From the NCBI GenBank assembly GCA_963848525.1, contig CAWKDZ010000005.1, positions 434,001 through 498,000 on the forward strand: DNA of 64,000 nucleotides, read 5' to 3'. The position numbers were made by a program, and so were the translations under genes. The notes beneath the pieces are model-generated. The model was not told where the DNA came from. It saw nothing but the letters and a program-made list of their open reading frames with translations, and ran no database searches. Within the stretch, counting starts at the first letter, position 1, and each line of letters opens with the position of its first letter. Positions 27,734 to 37,182 of this stretch are shown here, in pieces. The stretch is from JACCTU01 sp963848525. GTDB lineage: Bacteria; Actinomycetota; Thermoleophilia; Gaiellales; Gaiellaceae.

Positions 27734-28577
27734 CGGAAGTCTCGAGCGGCCACCGGCAGACGCCGACAACGTGCTCCGCGCGCGCGAAGCCGAGCGACTC
27801 GTACAACTCCAGGGCGTGGTAGCCCGGGTCGGCGACGATCACGAGACGCGCTGCATCGTGAACGTCGGCCGCGTGTCGACCCGCTGAGACGACGAGTCTC
27901 GACGCGACGCCCCGCCGCCGGTGACCGACGGCGGTGTCGACGGCTTGGTACCGCCCGCGTCCATCCGTGACGACGATGCCGCAGCTCCCCACGACTGCTC
28001 CGTCCGGATCGACGGCGACGTACCAGGCCCCGCGGCCGGCACGAAAGAGCGTCCGACGATCCTCCAGCCTCGTGCGAGCGAAGGTGCGGTAGTCACTCTC
28101 GTCTTGACCCTCTTCACGGCCGCCGACCTGCAACTCGACGACCTCGTCCCACAGCCCCTCGTCCGCCCCGACGGAAGGATCGAGCGGCCGGACGAAGACG
28201 TCGCGGTTCGCCCTCGGGTGTGGTCGCAGTGCGGCCGGCACGGCGACGAGCGCCACGTGTGCCTCGATCGTGTAGCCGCGCAGTTCGAACTCTTCGCGTG
28301 CCGCGCCGAGCACGGGCTCGGTCAAGTCCCAGGCGAACGTCCGGTGACGCACTCGCGGCTCGTCCGCGAACTCCGCCTCGAACAGCGCCTCCCAGTGAGC
28401 GCCGTCCCCCGCGGCTGGCGCGTCCTCGAAGATCAAGAGGTTCCCCCAGTAGTGGTCGGGGTTGCTCGGGGATCGCACGAGCACGTATCCCTCACGCTGC
28501 TCGACGATCCGGTCAACCGGCAGCGTGTCGATGTCGGTCGCCCAGACAAGCGAGCGGGACACGGGCGAGGCACCCAC
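27708..28577 (-). CDS. GNAT-family N-acetyltransferase, two-lobed
   Basis: This 289-residue protein has a C-terminal GNAT domain: GAWYVAVDPDGAVVGSCGIV, the acetyl-CoA loop VGHRRRGVASRLV and GYHALELYESLGFARAEHV. The N-terminal half (VDTLPVDRI-like start, DHYWGNLLIFEDAP) resembles a degenerate second GNAT lobe. The start is GTG 28577, only three bases from the tRNA-like remnant at 28581, so its promoter lies within or beyond the proposed island boundary. The substrate is unknown. Confidence 0.85.
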   Translation of the reverse strand: MGASPVSRSLVWATDIDTLPVDRIVEQREGYVLVRSPSNPDHYWGNLLIFEDAPAAGDGAHWEALFEAEFADEPRVRHRTFAWDLTEPVLGAAREEFELRGYTIEAHVALVAVPAALRPHPRANRDVFVRPLDPSVGADEGLWDEVVELQVGGREEGQDESDYRTFARTRLEDRRTLFRAGRGAWYVAVDPDGAVVGSCGIVVTDGRGRYQAVDTAVGHRRRGVASRLVVSAGRHAADVHDAARLVIVADPGYHALELYESLGFARAEHVVGVCRWPLETSATGEAAAP

Positions 28578-28580
28578 TAG

Positions 28581-28616
28581 TGCCCCCGGCCAGAATCGAA
28601 CCAGCGCACGCGGTTT
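28581..28616 (-). repeat. tRNA-Arg(CCU) 3'-end remnant R1
   Basis: This 36-bp stretch matches the T-arm and 3' acceptor of the intact tRNA-Arg at 41094-41165, with one substitution (CCAGAATC for CCGGAATC). Similarity stops within the anticodon loop (CGGTTT, then unrelated CCCCTC). No 5' half is present, so it is not a functional tRNA. It probably marks the outer (distal) border of the integrated region. Confidence 0.75.
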
Positions 28617-29031
28617 CCCCCTCGCCCTGAGCGCGTCGACGAGCGGGGACTCCTTACCGGGACCCGGCTAGGGAACCGTGCGGGGGCTCCCTGCCTCGCG
28701 TAGCCCTTGTTCACCCGGTCGTCCAGCACGCCCACTCTCCCCGGGCACGCCGTGCCGAAACACGGCCCGGGCCGATTGCCCACGGAGTGCTACTGGTCTG
28801 TGGGAGTGTGTGGTGTTGCTCGTGTTTGTTGACTCGGCGGTGTGGATGAGAGGAGAGTGGCGGTGGTCGCCGTCGCCCAGTAGACGGTCTGCGGCGCCGC
28901 TAAGCGCAATGGGGGCCGGTGGTTCTGCCCCTCTCCCGTTACCCGCCGGCCCCTCCCTCTTGACTGCTCGTGGGACCGGGTCAGCCGTTGGCGTAAGGGT
29001 CGCTGACTCTTCCCCCCGGGCCGGAGTCTTG
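28617..29031. other. 415-bp apparently non-coding stretch inside the left border
   Basis: No convincing protein is seen in either strand here. The base composition differs from the surroundings, with GT-rich runs around 28795-28835. Several hairpins are possible, including GGGGCCGG (about 28913-28920) with CCGGCCCC (about 28947-28954) and CGTGCC/GGCACG near 28745. It was checked for tmRNA, RNase P RNA and rRNA landmarks and none were recognised. Confidence 0.4.
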
Positions 29032-31122
29032 TCAGGTGCCAAACATTGTTCCGACCGATCCCGAGGCGAGCGGCAGCTCGACGAAGAATGTCGAACCCAC
29101 TCCCTCGCTCGATTCGACCCAGATGCGGCCTCCCATGCGTTGGACGAGTTCCCGGCAGATGTAGAGGCCGATGCCGGTGCCGCCCACTCCACGAGTGGTT
29201 TCCGGGTAGAGGCGGTAGAACTTCTCGAAAATGCGCTGCTGCTCGCGCTGCGGAATACCGACGCCCTCGTCGCGGACCGCTATGCGGAGGTGAGCTCGAA
29301 GCTGCTCGAGCCGGACCTCGATACGACCAGCGCCCAGCGAATACTTGATCGCGTTGCCCACGAGGTTCGCGATCACCTGCCGGAGTTTGTCGGGGTCCGC
29401 TGGGACCGAGGCGAGGGAGGGGGGTGCCACAAGCACCAGCGATAGCTCCTCAGGAGCGTGCGTCCGCGCGGCCTCGATCACCGCGCGTGCGACGTCCGGG
29501 ACGTCGACCTGCTCGCTTGCGAGAACCAGTCGGCCCGACTCGACCTGGCTCGTGAGGAGGATGTCGTTCACGAGCTGCACAAGCCGCTCGGACTGATCCG
29601 AGATGACCGAGAGAAGATGGCGGCGCAAATCGTCGGCGAAGACGATGTCTTCGCGCTCGAGGGTCTTCGCCGCGCCGTGCACGGCGGCGATCGGCGTTCG
29701 CAGCTCATGGGAAACGGTTGCGACGAAATCCGCCTTGAGCTGCTCCAAGCGCCGCTCCTCGGTCAGATCCCGGAACGCGTAGACAGTCCCTTCGGCGAAG
29801 CTAACCCCGGCGACCGAGAGCCAAAGCTCGCGACCTCGGATCTCGAGAGGAAGCGTCGTCGCAGGACCGGTGGATGCAGCCGGAGCGCTTGCGACGCAGA
29901 CGGCTTGCGCAAGCGTCCCCCAGCCAGGAATCACTTCCTCGAGGGGGTGCCCGAGCACCGCCTCGGCCGGCACGCCCGTGATCGCCTCGGCGGCTGGGTT
30001 CCAGAGCTGAACCGATCCCTTCGCGTCGACGAGGAAGACGCCGTCGGCAACGTGGCCCAGCACGCTTGCCGCTTGTCCGCGCTCCTCGGCCTTCCGATAC
30101 AGCCGAGCGTTCTCGATCGCTATTGCGGCGCGGTCAGCAGCGAGCTTGAGCAAACTGGTGTCTTCGGGCGAGAAGTCGCGCTGGGCCACCGCGCCGGCGA
30201 CGAGCACGCCGACAATCGTTCGCTCGACGAACATCGGCACACCGATCAGCGAGCGGATAGTTTCGTGACCCCGCCACGTGCCATCGTCCGCGCGCGCGCC
30301 GCCGAGGTCGACCTCCCGCCGTTCGTCGATGACCCTTCGGGCAACTTCCTCTCGCTGGGCAAGCTCGACGGTTGCGTCGACTTCCAAGTCAGTGCCGGCG
30401 GCCGCGCGGAGGACGAGCGCGGCGTCGGCGCCCTCGACCATGAGGACCACAGCAGTGTCGACCATGACGACTTCGCGAATTCGCTCGACCAGCTCGCGAA
30501 GCATCGTGTCGAGCGGCAGGTCTGAGAGGATCGGCCCGGTGATGCTCTGCAGTCGTACGAGCCTTTCCGCCGTGGCCTCCGCTTCGCGTCGCGCTGCCTG
30601 CTCGCGCGCGAGGAGGACATCGCGCTCGTCTCCCAGGCGGATCCGTTCCAGCGCGTGCTTCATGCTCTCCACTACCGCCTCGAGGAGCGCAACCTCGCCC
30701 GCGTCGAAGCGCTCGTCGTAGAGGCGTGCGACTCCGACGACGCCGCGGTCGACCTCCCCGGCGAACGGCACGAGAACAAGCTCTCTGACTCCGATCCGCA
30801 GCAGATCGCCCTGGTGCAGCTGCGTCTCCACACAGGTCAGGACACGTACGCAGCGTTCTTCGTCGAGCAGATCCGTACGTTGGTCGGGCGTCAGGCCGTA
30901 GGCGCCGACGACTGTGCGGAATGCTCCGCCGTCACGTGTTGCCACGACGAACGCGATCTCCGCCTCGAACGCCTCGCAAATCTCTGCGGTGAACAGCTCG
31001 CCCAGCTCAGCTTCCGAACGGGCGACGTTGACGATCGTGACGATCTGCGCGCGCCGCGCCGCCTCGACGAAGCGCCGAACCAGCTCGTCGCGATCGTTAA
31101 CGCGCTGGGCCGAGTGCGACAA
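29032..31122 (-). CDS. Soluble GAF/PAS histidine kinase
   Basis: This is a cytoplasmic sensor kinase of about 696 residues, with no evident membrane segment. In order: a GAF-like domain (GVRELVLVPFAGEVDRGVVG), a second GAF (ETIRSLIGVPMFVERTIVGV), a PAS domain (VLGHVADGVFLVDAKGSVQL), HisKA with the phospho-acceptor in FVATVSHELRTPIAAVHG, and HATPase (N-box NLVGNAIKYS, DEGVGIP, GVGGTGIGLYICREL). The likely start is TTG 31122, which overlaps the 3' end of the FIST gene by 26 bp; other weak starts exist just upstream. No response regulator lies next to it. Coupling to the FIST gene suggests the FIST protein supplies ligand information. Confidence 0.9.
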   Translation of the reverse strand: MSHSAQRVNDRDELVRRFVEAARRAQIVTIVNVARSEAELGELFTAEICEAFEAEIAFVVATRDGGAFRTVVGAYGLTPDQRTDLLDEERCVRVLTCVETQLHQGDLLRIGVRELVLVPFAGEVDRGVVGVARLYDERFDAGEVALLEAVVESMKHALERIRLGDERDVLLAREQAARREAEATAERLVRLQSITGPILSDLPLDTMLRELVERIREVVMVDTAVVLMVEGADAALVLRAAAGTDLEVDATVELAQREEVARRVIDERREVDLGGARADDGTWRGHETIRSLIGVPMFVERTIVGVLVAGAVAQRDFSPEDTSLLKLAADRAAIAIENARLYRKAEERGQAASVLGHVADGVFLVDAKGSVQLWNPAAEAITGVPAEAVLGHPLEEVIPGWGTLAQAVCVASAPAASTGPATTLPLEIRGRELWLSVAGVSFAEGTVYAFRDLTEERRLEQLKADFVATVSHELRTPIAAVHGAAKTLEREDIVFADDLRRHLLSVISDQSERLVQLVNDILLTSQVESGRLVLASEQVDVPDVARAVIEAARTHAPEELSLVLVAPPSLASVPADPDKLRQVIANLVGNAIKYSLGAGRIEVRLEQLRAHLRIAVRDEGVGIPQREQQRIFEKFYRLYPETTRGVGGTGIGLYICRELVQRMGGRIWVESSEGVGSTFFVELPLASGSVGTMFGT

Positions 31123-32275
31123 CGACGAGGCTATAGTTCCGATCTCCTTTCGCGCCGCGGATCCGTCCGATCTCTCCCCGGGTGTACGCGCCTGCGAGCG
31201 CGGGCGTCGGATCGCCGAACGAGGAGACGATCGACGCGATCTCGCGCGACGCCAGTGGATTGCCGAACCACTCACTCCTCGAAGCGCAGTCGAAGAGCAG
31301 GACGGCCTCGGCCGGGCCGGACAGGTGCTTGAGCGCTTCGTCGACCGCCGAAGCGGCGCTGCGAACGACCGCCTCCGGCTCGTGCTCGCAGACACTCACC
31401 GCCGCATTCGTTTCGATGCTCGTCGCGCAGACCAGACCGCCGGCCGGCGCACGGCCGCGCACGTATCGCGGGCGCAGGTCGCCGCGTAGCTCCGGCTGGG
31501 CAAGTGGATGTGCCATCGCGATCGTCTCGAAATCGTTGTCGCTCAATGGTTCGTCGCGGACCCCGAGTTTCTCGAGGTAGACAGCCTCGGCAGGGCGGCC
31601 GTCCAGTTGAAGCACGACCTCGCCACGCGAGCGGGTGACGATCGAGGGCGCCCCGCGTGGCACACAGCCGTGCGCAATGCCTACACCAATTGGCGTCCTG
31701 CTGACGAGGGCCACGGCGACCACGCCCCCCGACAACGCTTCGCCGTCGGCGAACTGGGCTCTGACCTGGCCTCCGGCGGCTCCTCCCGCGAGCGGGATGC
31801 GTCCACCCGCGATCTCGTAGGCGCCGGCGACGATCTCAGCCTGGTCGCCGCACTCCGAGTCGACGAACAGGAGGAGTGCGGCGTGGCTTCCGTCCCGGGC
31901 GACGCCGAGCAGAGCGTCGGCTGCGGCAGAGCGACCAGCGGCGCGCGGGTCGGAGGAAGTGCTCACTCCCACTCCGACTGGAAGTGACGAGTCGAACGCG
32001 ATCGCCGAGCAGCCGCTCTCGATTGCGCCGCTCGCCGTGATCGAGCCTGTTCCGGTCATCCCGGCCACGCGCACGTCTCCCGCCGCTGCCTGAGCCTGTG
32101 TCGCCGCCTCCTGAGGATCGTGAACGCCTGTCGGAAAGATCAGAACAAGCCCAGCGTCCCGGCCGAGCGCCTCGAGTGCTTCCTTCACTGCCTCGAACGG
32201 TGCGCGTACCCCGTCGGCGGCGCCCGAGCCGGCGAGTCGATCTCGCGTGCGCAGGACGTTGGTTGCCGCGGACAA
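31097..32275 (-). CDS. FIST-domain sensory protein (FIST_N/FIST_C)
   Basis: This 392-residue protein has the FIST signal-input fold. FIST_N includes AVKEALEALGRDAGLVLIFP and VRVAGMTGTGSITASGAI. FIST_C includes RPAEAVYLEKLGV and a LLFDCASRSEWF motif, followed by ALAGAYTRGEIGRI and the strand YSLVVVALGP. FIST domains are thought to bind small ligands such as amino acids. The start is TTG 32275 behind GAGAGGAGCGGAA, which fits best. Its stop overlaps the start of the histidine kinase, implying one signalling unit with the sensor on a separate chain. Confidence 0.9.
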   Translation of the reverse strand: MSAATNVLRTRDRLAGSGAADGVRAPFEAVKEALEALGRDAGLVLIFPTGVHDPQEAATQAQAAAGDVRVAGMTGTGSITASGAIESGCSAIAFDSSLPVGVGVSTSSDPRAAGRSAAADALLGVARDGSHAALLLFVDSECGDQAEIVAGAYEIAGGRIPLAGGAAGGQVRAQFADGEALSGGVVAVALVSRTPIGVGIAHGCVPRGAPSIVTRSRGEVVLQLDGRPAEAVYLEKLGVRDEPLSDNDFETIAMAHPLAQPELRGDLRPRYVRGRAPAGGLVCATSIETNAAVSVCEHEPEAVVRSAASAVDEALKHLSGPAEAVLLFDCASRSEWFGNPLASREIASIVSSFGDPTPALAGAYTRGEIGRIRGAKGDRNYSLVVVALGPAR

Positions 32276-32398
32276 ATTCCGCTCCTCTCTCGATAGACGA
32301 GACGGCGGATAGCCGCGTCGGTCTTTACCCGCTCCTGGACAACCCGTAAACGAGGAACAGCGGTTAGAAACCCCACGAGTGCGGGGAAAACGGAAGAA

Positions 32399-33316
32399 GT
32401 GCATCTCCGATCAACTCTCTGTCTCGCCACTCTTGCACTCGTTCTCGTCGCGGTGGTGCGGCCGGCAACGGCCGTTGCAGAGGATCCGCCGTTCGTCGGC
32501 TGGAGCTCGCTACTGCCCGGGCTCTCTCTTCCGTACGACGCCACGAGCCCCGACGACTGCATCGCTGGACGGGTGCAGTGCATCGACAAGGTCGTTCGTG
32601 AGATGACAAAGCGCTTCGAGCCCCTCGCTTCGTCGTGCGACCACGACGCGATCTTTGCCCTCACCTATCTGCGCGTGACCGAGGAGTACCGTCGGACCGT
32701 CGAAGCGGCTACGTTCTTCGATGACCCATCGTTCGTGAATCACGAGGACGTCGTCTTTGCGCGCTACTACTTCGCCGCCTACGACGCCTGGGAAGACGGG
32801 CGGACCGCCAACGTCGCGCCGGCGTGGCGGGTCGCGTTCGACGCGGCGAGAGATCGGGCCGTATCCGCCAACGGCAATCTGCTCCTCGGCATCAACGCGC
32901 ACGTCCAGCGCGACCTCCCGTTCGTTCTCTACGGCATCGGGCTCGTCACGCCGGAAGGCGCCAGCCGGAAATCGGACCACGATCGCGTGAATCAGATCCT
33001 CAACCGCGTGACCGACGACGTCATTGCCGAAATCGCTCGACGCTTCGATCCGACCATCGACGACGGCAACGCGCCGACGACTCTCGACGACTTCGTGCTC
33101 TTCCAGAGCATCGTGAGCTGGCGTGAGACTGCGTGGAGGCATGCAGAGCTGCTCGCTCAGGCGCCGACGTCAGAGGCGCGCGAGCGGGTCGCTCAGGAGA
33201 TCGAGAGCTACGCCTCCTCACAGGCCCGCGCGATCCGGCGGGCCACGCAGTACCTGCCTCTCTCGGGCGGGAGCACCGCGCGCGACGCATACTGCGCGAT
33301 CCACTGGGCCGACTAA
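32399..33316 (+). CDS. DUF5995-family secreted protein
   Basis: This 305-residue protein has a signal peptide (LATLALVLVAVVRPATAVAE). The body matches DUF5995: FARYYFAAYDAWEDG, a PAWRVAFDAARDRAV helix and the LLLGINAHVQRDLPFVLYGI motif typical of the family, then FQSIVSWRETAWRHAELLAQ. The start is GTG 32399. It diverges from the FIST-kinase pair across about 120 bp. The biochemical function of the family is not known to me. The conserved Asn-Ala-His-Asp-type motif could be a metal or catalytic site. Confidence 0.8.
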   Translation: MHLRSTLCLATLALVLVAVVRPATAVAEDPPFVGWSSLLPGLSLPYDATSPDDCIAGRVQCIDKVVREMTKRFEPLASSCDHDAIFALTYLRVTEEYRRTVEAATFFDDPSFVNHEDVVFARYYFAAYDAWEDGRTANVAPAWRVAFDAARDRAVSANGNLLLGINAHVQRDLPFVLYGIGLVTPEGASRKSDHDRVNQILNRVTDDVIAEIARRFDPTIDDGNAPTTLDDFVLFQSIVSWRETAWRHAELLAQAPTSEARERVAQEIESYASSQARAIRRATQYLPLSGGSTARDAYCAIHWAD

Positions 33317-33376
33317 GGCTTACAGCCCGCTCGGCTCCCGCTCTCCGTGCTGAGGCCGTTTGGCTCACCAGGCTGA

Positions 33377-33417
33377 TGCCGCCGGCCGGAATCGAACCAG
33401 CGCACGCGGTTTAGGAA
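33377..33417 (-). repeat. tRNA-Arg(CCU) 3'-half remnant R2 (att-like)
   Basis: This 41-bp copy of the tRNA 3' half runs through the whole anticodon loop (TTTAGGAA), with one change in the acceptor (GCCGCC for GCCCCC). Beyond the loop it continues GCGGCATGCGG instead of the tRNA 5' anticodon strand. That continuation is nearly identical to R3, as expected for an attL/attR hybrid. Confidence 0.8.
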
Positions 33418-33535
33418 GCGGCATGCGGTTCGCGCAGATCACCTGCAAACGGCGACCTTCTCGACCTCCAAAGCTGGTTGCGCGCCAGTTGTTGCGCCAG
33501 TCTGCGTGCGTCGTGCGAGAGCAGTCTGCGGATGA
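33418..33535 (-). other. Decayed coding-like remnant beside R2
   Basis: Translated on the minus strand this stretch reads WRNNWRA (33478-33500 region) followed by a short tail running into the tRNA remnant. The same WRxxWRA followed by a similar tail occurs beside R3 (38771-38793). WRATWRA occurs near 40960-40982. These may be remains of the 3' end of an integrase gene; the identity is inferred, not recognised. Confidence 0.4.
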
Positions 33536-36500
33536 TCAGCGAACCCAAACCTGATCGAGCATGACGGAGTTCGATGGGTAGGTGCTCGTCTGGTAGTTCC
33601 CGACCCGTTTGGAGGCGAAGTCGGCGAAGCGCGGCGTGAACAGCGGCACCCATGGGGCCCGATCCACGATCTCGCGGTCGAGCCGGGCGGCGAGCGCCGC
33701 CCCGCCGCCGGAGTCACTCGTCTGCCGGGCGGCGAGGCGCTGTACCTGACCGTCGAAGCGTGAGTCGCAGAAATGTGCCCAGTTACCCGAGGAGTGGCAA
33801 CGCAGCGTTCCGAAGAGATCCGCTGCTACCTGCACTCCGAACCAGCCGACGAGTCCCGCCTGCGCGCTCGGGGTCCGGTTTAGTGTCGCGAAGTAGGTCT
33901 CGAGGTCGTCGAGCACTTTGAGCTGCACGCGATAGCCGAGCCGGCGAAGCAGCGAGACGAGGTAGGTGCCCTCTTTTCCGAAGTACGGGAACGTCCAGAC
34001 CACGATCCGTTCGCCCTTCGTGCCCGACGCGGCAACGAGCTCTCGCGCCTTCGCGAAGTCGGGCGCCTTCCACTCGCCGCTGGAGTCGGGATCGGCGGTG
34101 TACGGGCAGTAACGACGGTATCCCGGCACGGTCGGCGGGACGGTCTGGCACGTCGGTCGCGCGACAGCAGGGCCGCCGTGCAGGTCGGCCATCTTCCTGC
34201 GGTCGACCGCATAGTTCAGTGCCAGGCGGACGCGGATGTCGTCGAACGGCGCGCGCTCCGTGTTCAAGAAGACGAACGCGGTCGCGCGTTGCCAGACCAG
34301 GTGAAGCCGGCGGGGGTAGCGCGCGGCGAGATCACGGACGCGATCCCCGGGCACGCTCAAGAGGAGGTCTGCCTTGCCGTCGACGACCTGGCGCACCGCC
34401 TCGTCCGGTGGCACGCCGATTCTCCACACGATCTCGTCCGCATAGCCGTCCGGCCGGGCCTGTTTCGACCACGACCGGAAGTGGCTGTTACGAGCGAGCC
34501 TCAGTTGCCTTCCTGGGACGTAGCTCTCGATCGTGTACGGACCGGTCGACGGGATGGGCCTGGTGCCGACGTCGTGCGGCGGCGTTCGATCCGGCACGGG
34601 AACGAGCACCGTGAGGTCGAAGAAGAGCCTGGGATCTGGCTCGGACAACCGGACTGTCAGCAGGTTCGGGCCGCTGACGATCACGCCGCGGGAGAGGTCG
34701 CACGGCCTCCCGGGCAAGCACTTGGAGGCGCCGACGACCTTCGCCAGCGCGGAAAACCCCTCTACCAGCGGACTTCCGAGCGTATGCATGCGCTCGAGAG
34801 CACGTCTGAAATCCTCCGCTCGCAGGAGCGAACCGTCGGAGTACCTGATGCCGGCGCGGAGCTTGAACGTGTACGCCCGCCCGCCGTCGGTCGGCGCCGG
34901 CAGAGCGGCGGCGAGGTTAGGCAGGAGTTGCGTGCCGTCGCTCCCACCGACGCGACGAAACGTCGTGAGGCCGTCGTACGCCAGTTCCATCTCGTTGAAC
35001 CCCGCGAGCCCTGGATCGATGGAGTCGAATCGATCCCCGGTGACAACGAGCCGTCCGCCGCGGTGGCCCGTTCCTGATGCCTGGACCGCGACCCAGACAC
35101 CGCCCGGCACAGCCGCGAGTCCCTTGGGGCGATTGCCGACGCGAAGTACGGCGCTCTCCTTGGCCGTGCGCGTGTCGATCCGGACGACGCGCCGGCCGAA
35201 CTCGGCGCTCACCCAGAGCCCTCCGTCGCGGAAGGCGAGCGCCGACGGACTACCCGCGATGGGAATCGCAGCGCGGACTGCCAGCGTCGTCGCGTCGAGC
35301 TTGGAGACGGTGCCGTCGAGCTCGTTGGCAACCCACAGGGCTCCGTCGCCGTACACGATGCCGGCCGGAGCGCTTCCGACAGTCTCCTTGTTCGTCACGC
35401 GATTCGTCGCGGGGTCGATTCGCGCGACCGTCCCCGTCGACTCATCGGTCACCCACACCGATCCGGGGCCGACGGCGATGCCGCGGCCGAGGGTGCCCGT
35501 GCGAATCCGTCGACGACCTCACCCGTGTCGGCGTCGATCCGCGACACGGTCCGGTCGTCCGAGTTCGTCACCCAGACGGATCCGTGGCCGAACGCGACCG
35601 CCGTTGGGCCGTTGCCGACGCGGATCTCCTTCACGACGGTGTTCGACTGTGGATTGATCCACGACACGGTGCCTTCGTCGTGGTTGGCGACCCATACGCC
35701 GCCGCCACCGACCACGATCCCGCTTGGGCTACTCCCGACGGCGATCACCTGGCGGACGCTGCGAGTCTCGAGATCGATACGCGAGACCGTGTGCGCAGAC
35801 GCACTCGTGACCCACACGGCCCCTGCACCGAACGCAACGCTCGTCGGAGCGTCACCGACCTCGACCTGACCCCGTATGCGATCGCCGTCCGCGTCGATCA
35901 GGCCGACGGCGTTGGCCGCCACTGTGGTTTCCGGCGAACCTTCACCGCGCGTCGCGAGGACGGCGGCGACCGTCGCCGCGACTAGCGAGAGCGTCACCGC
36001 AAACGCAGCGACTCGCGACCGGCGCGCCAGACGCAGCGCCGGCGTGGCTTTCGCCTTGCGGTCGAGGACTGGGACCGGCACGGGCTCGCGTGCCGGCGCT
36101 CGGGGCTCGGCAGAACGCGTCTCGAGAAGCTCGCGGTAGATCGACTCGGTTTCCGGCGAGGGGTAGGCGCCGAGTTCCGTCGCGAGGACTCGTCGGCACC
36201 GCTCGTACACCCGGAGCGCCTCCGCACGGTTGCCGGCGGCCGAGTGCGCCGTCATCAGGCGCCGGTAGCCCGTGTCGCGGTACGGCTCGAGGGCGATCGT
36301 CTCCTCGGCCCACTTCGCCGCCTCCGCCTCGTCGCCTGAACGAAGGCACGCGTCGGTGAGACAGCTCAACGCGCGGTGGAGGATGTCCGTGAGCTCACGC
36401 CGCTTCTCCTCGACCCAGGCCCCCTGCTCGCCGGGCATCAGGGGCGGCCGAGCAAGTGACGCAGCCCGGGTCGCAGCTGACTGCGCCCGTTCGAGATCGT

Positions 36501-36885
36501 CTGCGGCCAGAGCTGCCTCCGCGTCCCGGAGGGCGTCAGCTGCGGCGACGACGTCGACCCAGGCTCCTTCCGGGAGGTTCAGCCGGTAGCACCCGAAGGC
36601 GCTCGTGAGAGCCTTGGCGCCGTCCAGGCCGCACTCAGCGAGTAGACCGCGCAGCTTGCTCACGAGCACGGTCAGCGCCTTCTCCCACGTCGCAGGCGGG
36701 GACTCTCCCCAGAGGGCCTCTGCGAGTTCGTCCCGTGGCACTGGTCTACCCCCCTCGGCCACCAGGCAGGCGAACAGGAGCCGACCCTGCCGCCCCGGGA
36801 AGCGCTCCTCGCCCATTCGCACGCCGTCGGCCTCGATCCCGACTCGACCGGCAAGGAAAACCTTCAGCTCCCGCTCGCTCGACAT
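33536..36885 (-). CDS. Membrane-anchored BTAD regulator fused to beta-propeller and SBP_bac_5 sensor, frameshift near 35497
   Basis: After repair this is one protein of about 1116 residues. Residues 5-90 form an OmpR-type winged helix (VFLAGRVGIEADGVRMGEER), and 97-260 a BTAD helical domain. About 292-313 is a single transmembrane segment (RVAAFAVTLSLVAATVAAVL). About 322-600 carries YVTN/Vgb-like propeller repeats (VWVTSASAHTVSRIDLETRS, VWVANHDEGTVSWINPQSNT). About 620-1110 is a peptide-binding-type SBP_bac_5 domain (LPNLAAALPAPTDGGRAYTF, LNYAVDRRKMADLHGG). One missing base near 35497 splits the frame within the propeller. The layout implies a one-component sensor with outside ligand capture and inside DNA binding. 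The divergent DUF1059 and haloperoxidase genes are plausible targets. Confidence 0.85.
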
Positions 36886-36945
36886 GTCTTGCCCGGATCT
36901 TGCCTCGATCTAGGCGCTCTTTTCTATGCCTCGCTGCGAGAAGTC

Positions 36946-37182
36946 ATGGAGAAGACGCTTCAATGCGACTGCGGGTTCGTGGCCCGCGCCGAGGACGAAG
37001 ACGACCTCGTCGTTCAGGTCCAGCGACACGCCGTCGAGGCCCACGGGATGGCCCTCTCGGCCGAGCAAGCACTCCTGATGGCATTTCGCGCCCAGATGGG
37101 TGAGCCGGCGTGGTCTCGCCGAGTTGCAGGTGAAGCGGCAGACGAAGCCTCGAGCACTCCCAACTACAAGGAGGAACCATGA
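36946..37182 (+). CDS. DUF1059-family small protein
   Basis: This 78-residue protein has the DUF1059 pattern: MEKTLQCDCGFVARAEDED, then VVQVQRHAVEAHGMALS. Two cysteines near the N-terminus and a histidine pair could bind metal. ATG 36946 is chosen because the family begins here; an upstream in-frame start at 36889 would add 19 atypical residues. Its TGA overlaps the ATG of the haloperoxidase by four bases, so the two are co-expressed. It diverges from the BTAD fusion regulator by about 60 bp. Confidence 0.8.
   Translation: MEKTLQCDCGFVARAEDEDDLVVQVQRHAVEAHGMALSAEQALLMAFRAQMGEPAWSRRVAGEAADEASSTPNYKEEP

Noticed and set aside
28581..29031. tmRNA, RNase P RNA or rRNA fragment next to the tRNA-like end
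   Set aside because: No GGTTTCGAC 5' landmark, no tag-peptide frame ending in ALAA, no RNase P core blocks, and no recognisable rRNA sequence.
33377..33417. Possible functional tRNA at R2 (and at R1, R3, R4)
   Set aside because: The 5' acceptor strand, D-arm and 5' anticodon strand are missing, so no cloverleaf can form. They are remnants only.
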